Shown piece after piece: positions 26,868-35,713 of a stretch of 64,000 nt of DNA. The position numbers and the translations under genes were made by a program. The notes under the pieces are model-generated. The model worked only from the letters and a program-made list of their open reading frames with translations, was not told where the DNA came from and made no database searches. The stretch's first letter is position 1; each line of letters opens with the position of its first letter. This stretch comes from Pedobacter westerhofensis. Lineage in GTDB: Bacteria; Bacteroidota; Bacteroidia; Sphingobacteriales; Sphingobacteriaceae. The stretch is taken from the NCBI RefSeq assembly GCF_900182595.1, contig NZ_FXTN01000011.1, positions 62,001 to 126,000 of the forward strand, written 5' to 3'.

Positions 26868-28460
26868 TTAATATCCTGGGTTTTGCACCAGTTTTGGATT
26901 GAGCTGAATTTCACTTTTTGGAATCGGAAAAATACGGCGCTGAGGATCAGCATTAGTTTTTATACCCCATGGCTTTTCATACTGACCAAATCTGATCAGA
27001 TCGTTCCTGCGCCACATTTCCATAGCTAACTCACGGCCTCTTTCGTCTAAAATATCAGCAAGGGTGACTGTTGTAAATGGCGAAGCCTGCGCACGTGCGC
27101 GTACCAGATTAACCAGCGACAAGGCCGTTGCGCCGTTTGTTGCCGTTGCGCCGCGCAGAATGGCTTCAGCTTTTGTGAGCAGGATATCTGCATAGCGGAA
27201 CATTGGAAGGTCGTTACTCTGATCTCTCACTGTAGAAGTACTATCAGGATAAAATTTAATATTTCTGTACCCCTGCTCATTGGCTAACTCATCATTTCCG
27301 ATGTCAAAGGTGGCGTTGTTTCTCCAGATAATATCAGGAGTAAACTCTAGTTGATGGACAACTGATCCTGTAGGATTACTGCCGGTATAGTTATCATCAA
27401 GCCCCTTATTGGTTGTGGTTATCATGATCGGCACACCGGTGTGAGTATACTGCTTACCTGTTAAATATTGTCTTCGTCTGATATCTTTGGTATCATTGTA
27501 TAGCGCATAATAACTTGCGTAAGAATAAATTGGTCCGGCAGGAGAATAAGGCATACTATACTTGGCACGCAGGGCCGGATGCATCGTAAACCTCGCATAA
27601 TATTGGCCCAGAGCCTGCACATTGTCAAAAGGTACCGCAAAGATAAAGTCTTTGATCTGCGGACCATTATTGGGCTTAAACATGCCAATATAATCTGCAT
27701 CCAGCGCATACTTGCCAGCATTGATAATATTATCACACATCTTTACTGCATCGGCATTTCTGTCTGTACCGATATAATATGACGCATTAATGTACATTTT
27801 AGCAAGTATTGCATACGCCAGGTATTTTGTAGGCCTTCCGTAAGTAGTTGCATCAACAGTTGTACTCAGGTTTGGAATCTGCTCCAGCAGTTCAGTCTCG
27901 ATGAAGGCAAATACCTGGGCGCGTGGCTGTGTAGCAAGATTAGTAGTGTCGCCAAAAGTTTTAGAGACAGGAATGTTTCCATATAAATCCATCATATAGA
28001 AGTAGGACATCGCCCTCATGGTTTTGATCTCTGCCACGGTTTGAGCTTTAGCCGTACTTTCAGCCACAGCGCTGAAGAGAGATAAAACCTGGTTGCAGGT
28101 ACTGATGGTGCCAAATCCCCAGGTCCAGTTGTTCAGTACCAGGGAATTGTCCTGATTGTAGGTATGCAGGTTCATGGCGGCATAAATACCGCCGTCAAAC
28201 CAGTTACCACCTCTGGCAACCATCACGTTTTCATCCGCCGCGATATTTGCTGTTATCCAGTAAGACCGGTCCGGTCCACCGCGGAATTTTGTATAAATGG
28301 GTCCTGTAGCAGCTATAAACTGGGCAGGTGTTTCAGGAAAGGTTGCCGGCGTGAGTGAAGAAACCGGGGTAACGTCAAGCTTAGTACATCCTGTAATACC
28401 TGATATTCCTGCTGTGAGGGCTAAAATCCCTATAACTATATGTTTTTTGAAACGAGTCAT
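26868..28460 (-). CDS. SusD/RagB-family glycan-binding lipoprotein
   Basis: A 530-residue surface lipoprotein; ATG 28460 precedes the signal peptide, with lipobox Cys in GISGITGCTKL. N-terminal TPR-like helices include RAMSYFYMMDLYGNIPVS, a SusD landmark; the C-terminus has MFRYADILLTKAEAILRG, DERGRELAMEMWRRNDLIRFG and IPKSEIQLNPKLVQNPGY. It caps the SusC barrel and binds the ligand before import. It is 24 bp downstream of susC. Linkage to GH89 suggests a GlcNAc-containing glycan. Confidence 0.95.
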   Translation of the reverse strand: MTRFKKHIVIGILALTAGISGITGCTKLDVTPVSSLTPATFPETPAQFIAATGPIYTKFRGGPDRSYWITANIAADENVMVARGGNWFDGGIYAAMNLHTYNQDNSLVLNNWTWGFGTISTCNQVLSLFSAVAESTAKAQTVAEIKTMRAMSYFYMMDLYGNIPVSKTFGDTTNLATQPRAQVFAFIETELLEQIPNLSTTVDATTYGRPTKYLAYAILAKMYINASYYIGTDRNADAVKMCDNIINAGKYALDADYIGMFKPNNGPQIKDFIFAVPFDNVQALGQYYARFTMHPALRAKYSMPYSPAGPIYSYASYYALYNDTKDIRRRQYLTGKQYTHTGVPIMITTTNKGLDDNYTGSNPTGSVVHQLEFTPDIIWRNNATFDIGNDELANEQGYRNIKFYPDSTSTVRDQSNDLPMFRYADILLTKAEAILRGATATNGATALSLVNLVRARAQASPFTTVTLADILDERGRELAMEMWRRNDLIRFGQYEKPWGIKTNADPQRRIFPIPKSEIQLNPKLVQNPGY

Positions 28461-28484
28461 TGTGTTTAATTTTAAAAGATTCAA

Positions 28485-31400
28485 CTATAAATCCAACTGA
28501 ATACCTGCTAAGAAACTTCTGGTTTTTGGATAGAAGTTATTGCTGTCCACCCCGATAAACTGCCCGCTGGCCTGGTTATTCAGGCTCAGATTAAGTTCAG
28601 GATCTACGCCTTTATACTTCGTGATCAGGAATAAATTAGTACCCGTCAGATAAAAACGAATGCCATGGACATAATTTCCAGCGAGCTTAAATTTATAGGC
28701 AAGCGTTGCATTACTTAAACGCACAAATGCGCCATTTTCCAGGTATCTTGTAGAATAAAGGTGTGCATTGATATCGGTTACAGGTTCAGACAATGTTAAC
28801 ACGGGCACATTATGGGTAGTTACCTGGGTAGGCTGATTATAACTTGCCAGTGAAGCATTCATAATCTTATTGCCACCCTGCCCGCGGAAGAAGAAATTAA
28901 GGCTGAAGTTCTTATAAGTGAAATTATTTCCCCAACCAAAGATATAGGTGGGCTGTGCATTTCCTGCGTAGGTCTGGTCTGTACTTTTCGGAGTAGTAGT
29001 AGGATTACCATCTGCGCCTAAATACGTAGACACACCATTAGTTAAACCTAAATATTGAAGTGTGTAAAATTGGCCGAGAGGATAACCTGCTTCAATGATA
29101 GAGACAGTTACACCGCTTTGCCCGGGGCCTTCAGGAACGCCGGCATAGATTTTTGAGAGGTTAGTTCCCAATGAAGTAATCTTGTTTTTATTGAAAGAGA
29201 TATTTCCATAAGTTTCCCAGGCAAAATTGGCAGCTTTCACAGGCGTTGCATTCAAACTGATTTCCACGCCTTTATTATCCATACTACCTACATTAGCTGT
29301 TAGTGTAGACACCAGGTTTGTTACTGTAGAAACCGGGATAACGGAGATCATATCGGTAGTTTTCTTCTGGTATACATCTACCGAGCCACCTAATCTTCCT
29401 TTCAGGAACGAGAAATCAACTCCGGCATTTACTGTACCTGTAGTTTCCCATTTCAAGTCTGGATTGGGGTTCTGAGTTGGGCCAATGGCACCGATAAATG
29501 CGCTGTTGTAATAAAAATTTCCTGTTGTACCATACTGTGTGAGCGGGGTGTATGCAGGAAATCCTTGTGAGTTACCAGTTTTACCATAACCGATACGCAG
29601 CTTCAGGTCGTCAAAAATAGTTTGCGATTTCATGAAAGACTCATCAATAATTCTCCAGGCTGCAGAACCTGCAGGGAAATAGCCCCACCTGTTATTTGCA
29701 CCAAAGGCATTTGATCCGTCACGACGTACCGAAGCCTGGAAGATATACTTGCCTTTGTAGCTATAGTTCAGGCGCGAATAAAAGGATATCAGGCGTAATG
29801 TTTCTACCTGCACTGTACCGTAATTTACACGATATCCTGATGGCGCAGTACCTAAAGCAAGGTTATTGTAGCTGGTTTCATCAGAAATAAAATTCTGGTT
29901 TGTTGACTGGAAGCCATTACCGGTAGTGGTTTCATCATAAGAATAACCCGCTAATGCTTTAAAGTCATGATCACTGCCCCATTTATGCGAATAGCTCAGA
30001 TAGTTTTCAAATAATTTCTTGGTATCCTGATAGGTAGAACGGATGGCCGAACCATTAAGGTTTTGCGCAATTTCTGATTTCGAATTGTAATAGGTATCGT
30101 TAAAAGTAGTCCTGTTTTGATAAGCAAGATTAAAATTATAGAATATGCCAGCGGGTAAGGTGAGTTCTCCCTTTACGTTGCCCAGCAGCAAATTAATCTT
30201 TTGCTTATAGGTATCATTTGTAATCAGACCCAATGGGTTATAACCTAATACGAGCGTAGGATCTACATATAGTGAACCATCCGCATTATAGACGGTCCGC
30301 GTAGGAAGGTACTGAATAATGGATTTGAAAAATCCGGGGTCCTTACCGTTAACACTTGTCAAAGGAATATCGTTCACCAGCAAGTCAGAGTTGGTCACAG
30401 AGTTACTTAACGAAAAGTCCAGCTTCAATTTATCATTCAATGTCTTTTGAGATAGATTTAAACGGCCTACAAAGCGGTCGAACCCGGTATTTTTAATAAT
30501 CCCCCTGTTCTCGAGGTAATTCAGACTTCCTCCAAAAACTGTTTTTTCTGTACCGCCGCCAAAGGAAAGGTTATGGTTTTGGGCAAAGCCACTGTTACGC
30601 TGTGTTACTTTCTGCCAGTCGGTATTACCACCATTGTCATTCTCCGGAGTAAAACTTTGTCCTGTTGCTGCAGCATAAGTCCTCAGCTGATCAGCAGTTG
30701 CCAGCTCAAACTGGTTGGCGATTTTTTCCATTGAAGCATAGGCGTCGTAATTCATCCTCAGCTGACCAGGTTTTGCTTTTTTTGTGGTAACGATAATTAC
30801 TCCATTTGTAGCCCTTGTACCATAAATAGCTGATGCGGAAGCATCTTTTAACACATCAATCGATGCGATGTCTGATGGTGCTACAAGATTGAAATCTGCT
30901 CCTGGTACTCCGTCAATGATATAAAACGGTGAAGATGCTGCACCAGCCCTCAATGAGGAAGGGCCTCTCAGTGTAACAGTTGCCGTTCCGTTCGGATTTC
31001 CATCACTGGTAATATTCAGACCTGCAACTTTACCTTCCAGCAATGCTGCAGGACTGGTTACCACACCCGCATTAAAATCTTCCGCTTTTATTGTAGTAAT
31101 AGCACTGGTCAGTTCCTTCTTTGTAGAGGTGCCGTATCCCACTACAACCACCTCGTTCAAAGCCTTTTGATCTTCTCTCAGTGTTACCTTAATATTATTC
31201 TCAGTGCCAATTACAACTTCCTTTGCCTCAAATCCGATATAACGAAAAACTAATGTTGCACCTTTATCTGCGTTAATGGAAAAAGTTCCAGTGCCGGAAG
31301 TAGCTACGGTTTTGGCTGTGCCTTTTACCTGAACAGATACACCTGGTAAAGGCACACCTTTTTCATCTACAACTGTTCCCGTAATGGTAACCGCATTCAT

Positions 31401-31790
31401 ATATTCTTTTATACGGTCAAAAATGGTTTTCTCTTTCTCTTTGATGACGACACTCTTATCATCTATAGAGTATTCCAATGGCTGATCTTTAAAGCAAATC
31501 TGCAACGCTTCTTCCAAAGAGGCATTTTTAAGGCTGACCGTAACTGGCTTAGCCTTCTCCAGTGTTTTCGCATCCACCAGGAAGTCATAACCGGTTTGCT
31601 TAGCCAGCTCGTTGAACACAGCCTTTAACGGTGCGTTTTTTTTATCGAGATTAACTTTCTGTGCCAGTGAAGCGGCACTTACATGAAATAAAGCAATGGT
31701 CATTATGAGCATGGTTATCTTCATAATTCGCAATAATTGTTTGGGACAGCAGATATTATATCTACTACCTTGATGGTTGTAAAATTTCAT
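28485..31790 (-). CDS. SusC/RagA-family TonB-linked outer-membrane protein with STN domain
   Basis: 1101 residues from ATG 31790; an internal ATG at 31724 (MKITMLIMTIALFH) gives a more standard signal peptide. Domains: STN signalling domain (about 45-115), carboxypeptidase-D-like domain (135-215) with TGTVVDEKGVPLPGVSVQV, TonB-box region NEVVVVGYGT, plug (230-350) with FYIIDGVPG and SIDVLKDASASAIYGTRATNGVIIVTT, and a large barrel ending YPKTRSFLAGIQLDL. The STN domain is the part that contacts FecR, so substrate import should trigger the ECF sigma factor encoded upstream. It imports the glycan captured by the SusD partner. Confidence 0.95.
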   Translation of the reverse strand: MKFYNHQGSRYNICCPKQLLRIMKITMLIMTIALFHVSAASLAQKVNLDKKNAPLKAVFNELAKQTGYDFLVDAKTLEKAKPVTVSLKNASLEEALQICFKDQPLEYSIDDKSVVIKEKEKTIFDRIKEYMNAVTITGTVVDEKGVPLPGVSVQVKGTAKTVATSGTGTFSINADKGATLVFRYIGFEAKEVVIGTENNIKVTLREDQKALNEVVVVGYGTSTKKELTSAITTIKAEDFNAGVVTSPAALLEGKVAGLNITSDGNPNGTATVTLRGPSSLRAGAASSPFYIIDGVPGADFNLVAPSDIASIDVLKDASASAIYGTRATNGVIIVTTKKAKPGQLRMNYDAYASMEKIANQFELATADQLRTYAAATGQSFTPENDNGGNTDWQKVTQRNSGFAQNHNLSFGGGTEKTVFGGSLNYLENRGIIKNTGFDRFVGRLNLSQKTLNDKLKLDFSLSNSVTNSDLLVNDIPLTSVNGKDPGFFKSIIQYLPTRTVYNADGSLYVDPTLVLGYNPLGLITNDTYKQKINLLLGNVKGELTLPAGIFYNFNLAYQNRTTFNDTYYNSKSEIAQNLNGSAIRSTYQDTKKLFENYLSYSHKWGSDHDFKALAGYSYDETTTGNGFQSTNQNFISDETSYNNLALGTAPSGYRVNYGTVQVETLRLISFYSRLNYSYKGKYIFQASVRRDGSNAFGANNRWGYFPAGSAAWRIIDESFMKSQTIFDDLKLRIGYGKTGNSQGFPAYTPLTQYGTTGNFYYNSAFIGAIGPTQNPNPDLKWETTGTVNAGVDFSFLKGRLGGSVDVYQKKTTDMISVIPVSTVTNLVSTLTANVGSMDNKGVEISLNATPVKAANFAWETYGNISFNKNKITSLGTNLSKIYAGVPEGPGQSGVTVSIIEAGYPLGQFYTLQYLGLTNGVSTYLGADGNPTTTPKSTDQTYAGNAQPTYIFGWGNNFTYKNFSLNFFFRGQGGNKIMNASLASYNQPTQVTTHNVPVLTLSEPVTDINAHLYSTRYLENGAFVRLSNATLAYKFKLAGNYVHGIRFYLTGTNLFLITKYKGVDPELNLSLNNQASGQFIGVDSNNFYPKTRSFLAGIQLDL

Positions 31791-31856
31791 TACCTTTGAT
31801 TGGTTTTGGGTTGAGATTGAGTTAGTTCACATCATAATTTTATACGCCCGGACTTT

Positions 31857-31884
31857 TACCGGATTGCTTCGACTCAATCCGGTA
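31857..31884. repeat. Hairpin in the fecR-susC gap
   Basis: Inverted repeat TACCGGATTG / CAATCCGGTA with an 8-nt loop in the 195-bp gap. Neither strand has a strong T-run immediately after it. It lies after fecR and upstream of susC, so it could end the sigma/fecR transcript or be part of the susC leader. Confidence 0.5.
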
Positions 31885-31985
31885 TTCATTTTTCAGGAGC
31901 GTATTCCGGTGGCAATTATGAACCCTTTTTGTAGATTTTCTTCATGTTGGTTAGGTTTGGTTGATAATTCTGTAAATTGGTTAGT

Positions 31986-33122
31986 TTATGGTTGTTTAAG
32001 GACGGTTATTTTTTTGCCCTCTATTTTAAAATGCACCTTTCCGGTACGCTCCATTAATTTGAGTACTCCTGAGATATTTCTTGTGCTGGATACCACACCT
32101 ACAAACTGGACATCTGCGGGTTCTCCTTCATATACGACCTCAACATCATACCATCTGGCCAATCTGCGCATCACTACCTGAAGGTCTTCGTCATTGAGGA
32201 TAAACTGTTTGTTTTTCCAGTCCAGTTCTTCATCTACATCTACCTGCTTCACATTGAGGCTGTTTCCTTTGCTCAGGCCCTGCTGACCGGGTTTAAGGAT
32301 TGTTGAGCCATTCAGCCGTACACTGCCTTCCAGTAAAGTTGTTTTGGTAACGGGTTCGTCTGCATAAGATTTTACGTCAAAATGTGTCCCCAATACTTCT
32401 ACATCCTGTCTGTTGGTTTTCACAATAAAGGGCTGCTGTTTGTTGTGTGCAACTTCAAAGTAAGCCTCGCCCTCCAGTTCAACCTTACGCTGTTTGCTGT
32501 TGCTGAAAGAAACCGGGAATTTAAGTGATGACGCCGCATTGAGCCATACCTCAGTACCATCTGGTAGCCGCACCTGATACTGGCCACCTTTAGGTGTTGA
32601 AATTGTGTTAAAGGCAAATGCATTTTTAGATTTTGAATCTGACACGGTATAAATGAGTTGCCCGTCTGCAGCTTTGGTAATGGTTATTCCGGTTTCCTGT
32701 GCAAGGGCACCATTTTTGGCACCGTCTAAAGTAATCTTGCGGCCATCAGCCAGGGTTAAGGTTGCTTTTACGCCACCCGGGGCGATATCATTTTTGTAAA
32801 TGGATGTTTTGGCAAGTTTAGGCATTGAAGGGGCTTGATCAGCTTTGTAAAAGAATAAGCCTGTACCAAGTACAAGCAGTACCGACGCCGCAGCGGCAAT
32901 CCTGGGCCATAATTTTGTGGAAGTGATTTCATGGGTTTGATTTTCAACCGCTGCCCAGATGGCTGATCGTTCTTCATCCAGCTCAGTTCTGGATAAGCTG
33001 GCTTTGTCTTTTTCATTCAACTGCAGATACCATGATTCAAGCCAGGCGATCTCTTCCTGAGTGCATATACCCTGGTTATATTTTTGCAGTAAAGCCCTGA
33101 ATTTTTTTTCGTCCCGTTCCAT
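31986..33122 (-). CDS. FecR-family anti-sigma factor
   Basis: A 378-residue inner-membrane regulator. The N-terminal cytoplasmic part (1-80) binds the sigma factor, one membrane helix lies at about 85-103 (AAAASVLLVLGTGLFFY), and the periplasmic FecR domain (about 165-270) carries the hallmark TPKGGQYQVRLPDGTEVWLNAASSLKFPVSF. A DUF4974-like C-terminal domain (about 305-375) corresponds to DLQVVMRRLARWYDVEVVYEG. It relays the signal from the STN domain of the SusC encoded next. It is separated from the sigma gene by 77 bp. Confidence 0.94.
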   Translation of the reverse strand: MERDEKKFRALLQKYNQGICTQEEIAWLESWYLQLNEKDKASLSRTELDEERSAIWAAVENQTHEITSTKLWPRIAAAASVLLVLGTGLFFYKADQAPSMPKLAKTSIYKNDIAPGGVKATLTLADGRKITLDGAKNGALAQETGITITKAADGQLIYTVSDSKSKNAFAFNTISTPKGGQYQVRLPDGTEVWLNAASSLKFPVSFSNSKQRKVELEGEAYFEVAHNKQQPFIVKTNRQDVEVLGTHFDVKSYADEPVTKTTLLEGSVRLNGSTILKPGQQGLSKGNSLNVKQVDVDEELDWKNKQFILNDEDLQVVMRRLARWYDVEVVYEGEPADVQFVGVVSSTRNISGVLKLMERTGKVHFKIEGKKITVLKQP

Positions 33123-33199
33123 TAATTACCTGGTCTATAGAAGTAAGACTTTTCAGGAAAACAGATCGGGGATAGGAAAGTAAAAAATAATAATCGTTT

Positions 33200-33778
33200 T
33201 TATCTGATGAAATGAAGGGCAACAAATAGAACCAGACCTATACGTAATCTGAGTACCCGCAACGCCTTTTTTATCTGGTCTGCCACAGTAAATTCCGACA
33301 GGCCCAGTCTCTCGGCAATTTGCCTGTTGCTGAGGTTTTCTTTTCTGCTCAGCTCAAACACTTCACGCATTCGGGGAGGAAGGGCTGCAATTTCAGTTTC
33401 GATTATTGCTGCCAGCTGTTTTTCTCTGACCAGATGATCAGTTATCGGCTCTCCATTGTATTTGAACTGGTTGAATGATGTTGCATACTGGTTAACCACA
33501 TTTTTATGGCTGATCAGGGAAAAAATGCTGTTTCTTACCATTACATATAAGTAACCTGAAAGGTTGCTTTTTAATTCTATCTGCTCACGCTTGTTCCAGA
33601 ATCTGACGAATACATCCTGCACAATATCCCGTGCTTCTTCTTTATTTCGCAGTTTGTTATAAGCATGTGCAAATAACACGTCGTTATAGCGCTCAAAAAT
33701 CTCTGCAAAAGCATCTCTATCGCCTTCTTTGAAGAAAACAGCAAGTTCCGCATCACTAAATGAACTATGAGATGACAT
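33200..33778 (-). CDS. ECF RNA polymerase sigma factor of the first PUL
   Basis: A 192-residue sigma-70 factor with only regions 2 and 4. Region 2 includes FAHAYNKLRNKEEARDIVQDVFVRFW. Region 4 is PPRMREVFELSRKENLSNRQIA followed by the recognition helix EFTVADQIKKALRVLR. The family is the Bacteroidota FecI-like group paired with FecR. A hydrophobic C-terminal tail, LVLFVALHFI, is common in this subgroup. First gene of the ECF-FecR-SusC-SusD-GH89-DUF5009 locus. A Bacteroidota -7 box was not obvious upstream. Confidence 0.95.
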   Translation of the reverse strand: MSSHSSFSDAELAVFFKEGDRDAFAEIFERYNDVLFAHAYNKLRNKEEARDIVQDVFVRFWNKREQIELKSNLSGYLYVMVRNSIFSLISHKNVVNQYATSFNQFKYNGEPITDHLVREKQLAAIIETEIAALPPRMREVFELSRKENLSNRQIAERLGLSEFTVADQIKKALRVLRLRIGLVLFVALHFIR

Positions 33779-34063
33779 GTTTAACAGATTTTATCTACAG
33801 AAGATGTAATTATAGTAATAATCTTATGACATACTTAGAAAAAATGAAATAAAATTCGCGATTTAATGAAAAAGAGTGAAATTAAAGTGAGCATTTATTC
33901 GGATTTGCGCAATAAATTAAAATAATTGACCGCATATTCATCAATATGACTTCATCCTTATAGATAAAGGTATACCAGTGGATCAACGCTGCTCGAAAGT
34001 TATCATCACTACGAAGTCAAAATCCAGGCGATTTCACAATGCTGGTTGAGGGTCTGGATAATT

Positions 34064-35482
34064 ATGCACAATTTGGCTTCATCAGTAATTCAGACGTCAA
34101 TGACATTATCCGCCCCTGCAGCAAAATCCAGTGAATCCACAAGTTTCGGCTGGATTGTCACTGTGACCAGTCTTGCCTTTGTAATGGCTCAATTGGATGT
34201 ATCAATTGTCAACATTGCAATGCCCCAGATCGCGCAAACCTACCAGATTACAATCAGTACACTGCAATGGGTGATCGATGCATATACACTGGCCTTTGCT
34301 GTACTGATGTTGTCAGCAGGAAGTTTAAGCGATATGCTTGGTGCAAAGCGGATCTTCCAGATCGGCATTGGTATTTTCTGCATCGCTTCGATAGGTTGCG
34401 GACTGGCGCAAAGCGCTACCATGCTGATTTGCTTCCGCGCATTACAGGGCCTTGGTGCGGCCACGATGATCCCCAGTTCCCTGGCGATACTTAACCAGTC
34501 TTTTGCCCATGATACGGCTAAAAGGGTACGTGCCGTGGGGCTCTGGACCGCGGCAGGAAGTTCAGCGATTGCAGCCGGGCCGATTATTGGCGGGCTGCTC
34601 ATCCAGGTCAGCAGTTGGCGCTATATCTTTTATGTGAATGTGCCGCTTTGCCTGGCAGCCCTGATCTTTAGTCTCAGATTAAAAAAGGATCAGGCTGCAG
34701 GAAATAGAAACTTTGACATTCCCGGACAAGTTACCTGGATGTTATGCATCACCACGATCATTTGGGCTATTATAGAATGGCCACAGCTGGGAGCTAACAG
34801 TCCGGTTATTCTGATCAGTATCATTTTTAGTCTGATCATGTTATGCTTGTTTCTGCTGACTGAAAGTAAGGTTAAATTTCCCATGCTGCCCCTGCATCTC
34901 TTCAAATCGGCGGACTTTAATGTCCTGCTTCTGCTGGGAGGACTGCTAAATGGCGCATATTACGGCACTATCTTTATCCTGAGCCTTTATCTGCAGAATG
35001 TCCTGCACTATTCGTCACTCAATGCCGGACTGGCTTTTCTTCCTTTAACTGTAGGCTTTGTCATTTCAAATGTTGCCAGCGGTAAAATCATCAATAAGTA
35101 TGGTATCCGCCTTCCCATTATGATTGGTTTGGTCATGTTTGCACTTGGTTTCGCAGGTTTATACCTTGCCGGCGAGCATACGCAGTACTGGAAATTGTTT
35201 TTACCTTTCCTGACTATCTCTATGGGGATGGGGCTTGCCGTACCCTCTATGATTAATGGCATACTCGCGAGCGTGGACAAGTCCCTGTCCGGAACAGCAT
35301 CCGCGGCATTAAATACAGTAAGACAGTCGGCCGGGGCCATTGGTGTTGCCATAATTGGAACAATTGCATCTGGTGGAAACCTCAGGATCATCCATGCTAT
35401 CAGTGTCAGTGCAACCTTTACTGTGATATTTACAGCGATTACCTTAATTTTAATTTTGAAACTGCTGAAATTGAAAGTATAA
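34064..35482 (+). CDS. MFS drug/metabolite exporter, DHA2 (EmrB/QacA-type)
   Basis: About 472 residues with fourteen predicted helices, the DHA2 layout. I chose ATG 34064, preceded by GAGGG; ATG 34100 is an alternative and TTG 34046 is unlikely. MAQLDVSIVNIAMPQIA is the signature of helix 1 in this family. LSDMLGAKRIFQIG is motif A, FRALQGLGAATMIPSSLAIL follows, and GPIIGGLL is motif C of antiporters. It exports drugs or metabolites against protons. No membrane-fusion partner or regulator is adjacent. A threefold hairpin array follows its stop codon. Confidence 0.92.
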   Translation: MHNLASSVIQTSMTLSAPAAKSSESTSFGWIVTVTSLAFVMAQLDVSIVNIAMPQIAQTYQITISTLQWVIDAYTLAFAVLMLSAGSLSDMLGAKRIFQIGIGIFCIASIGCGLAQSATMLICFRALQGLGAATMIPSSLAILNQSFAHDTAKRVRAVGLWTAAGSSAIAAGPIIGGLLIQVSSWRYIFYVNVPLCLAALIFSLRLKKDQAAGNRNFDIPGQVTWMLCITTIIWAIIEWPQLGANSPVILISIIFSLIMLCLFLLTESKVKFPMLPLHLFKSADFNVLLLLGGLLNGAYYGTIFILSLYLQNVLHYSSLNAGLAFLPLTVGFVISNVASGKIINKYGIRLPIMIGLVMFALGFAGLYLAGEHTQYWKLFLPFLTISMGMGLAVPSMINGILASVDKSLSGTASAALNTVRQSAGAIGVAIIGTIASGGNLRIIHAISVSATFTVIFTAITLILILKLLKLKV

Positions 35483-35524
35483 GCGCTCGAAAGGACGGCT
35501 GTATTCAGCAAATAATTTTAAATA

Positions 35525-35712
35525 TGCTGAGCAAATTGTGTTAAAATATGCTCAGCGATTTTTCAAAAAATAAACTTGTACAATTACTTATGCTGAGCAT
35601 AATTGTTAAAATATGCTCAGCGATTTTTTAAAAAATAAACTGGTACAATTATTTTATGCTGAGCAAATTGTGTTAAAATATGCTCAGCGATTTTTTAACA
35701 TACTTAGTACAA
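35525..35712 (+). repeat. Three tandem 66-bp repeats, each with a terminator-like hairpin
   Basis: TGCTGAGCA begins at 35525, 35591 and 35657, an exact 66-bp period. In each unit GCTGAGCA pairs with TGCTCAGC (stems 35526-35533/35549-35556 and equivalents), and the second arm is followed by GATTTTT or GATTTTTT. Each unit also carries a [T/G]GTACAATTA-like or TAGTACAATTTA segment downstream. The units fill the gap between the plus-strand MFS gene and the minus-strand GH43 gene. The T-runs lie on the plus strand, so the array would terminate MFS transcription three times over. Confidence 0.85.
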
Positions 35713-35713
35713 T

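Noticed and set aside
35525..35712. CRISPR-like array
   Set aside because: Only three contiguous 66-bp units with no variable spacers; each unit holds a terminator-type hairpin, so it is a tandem duplication.
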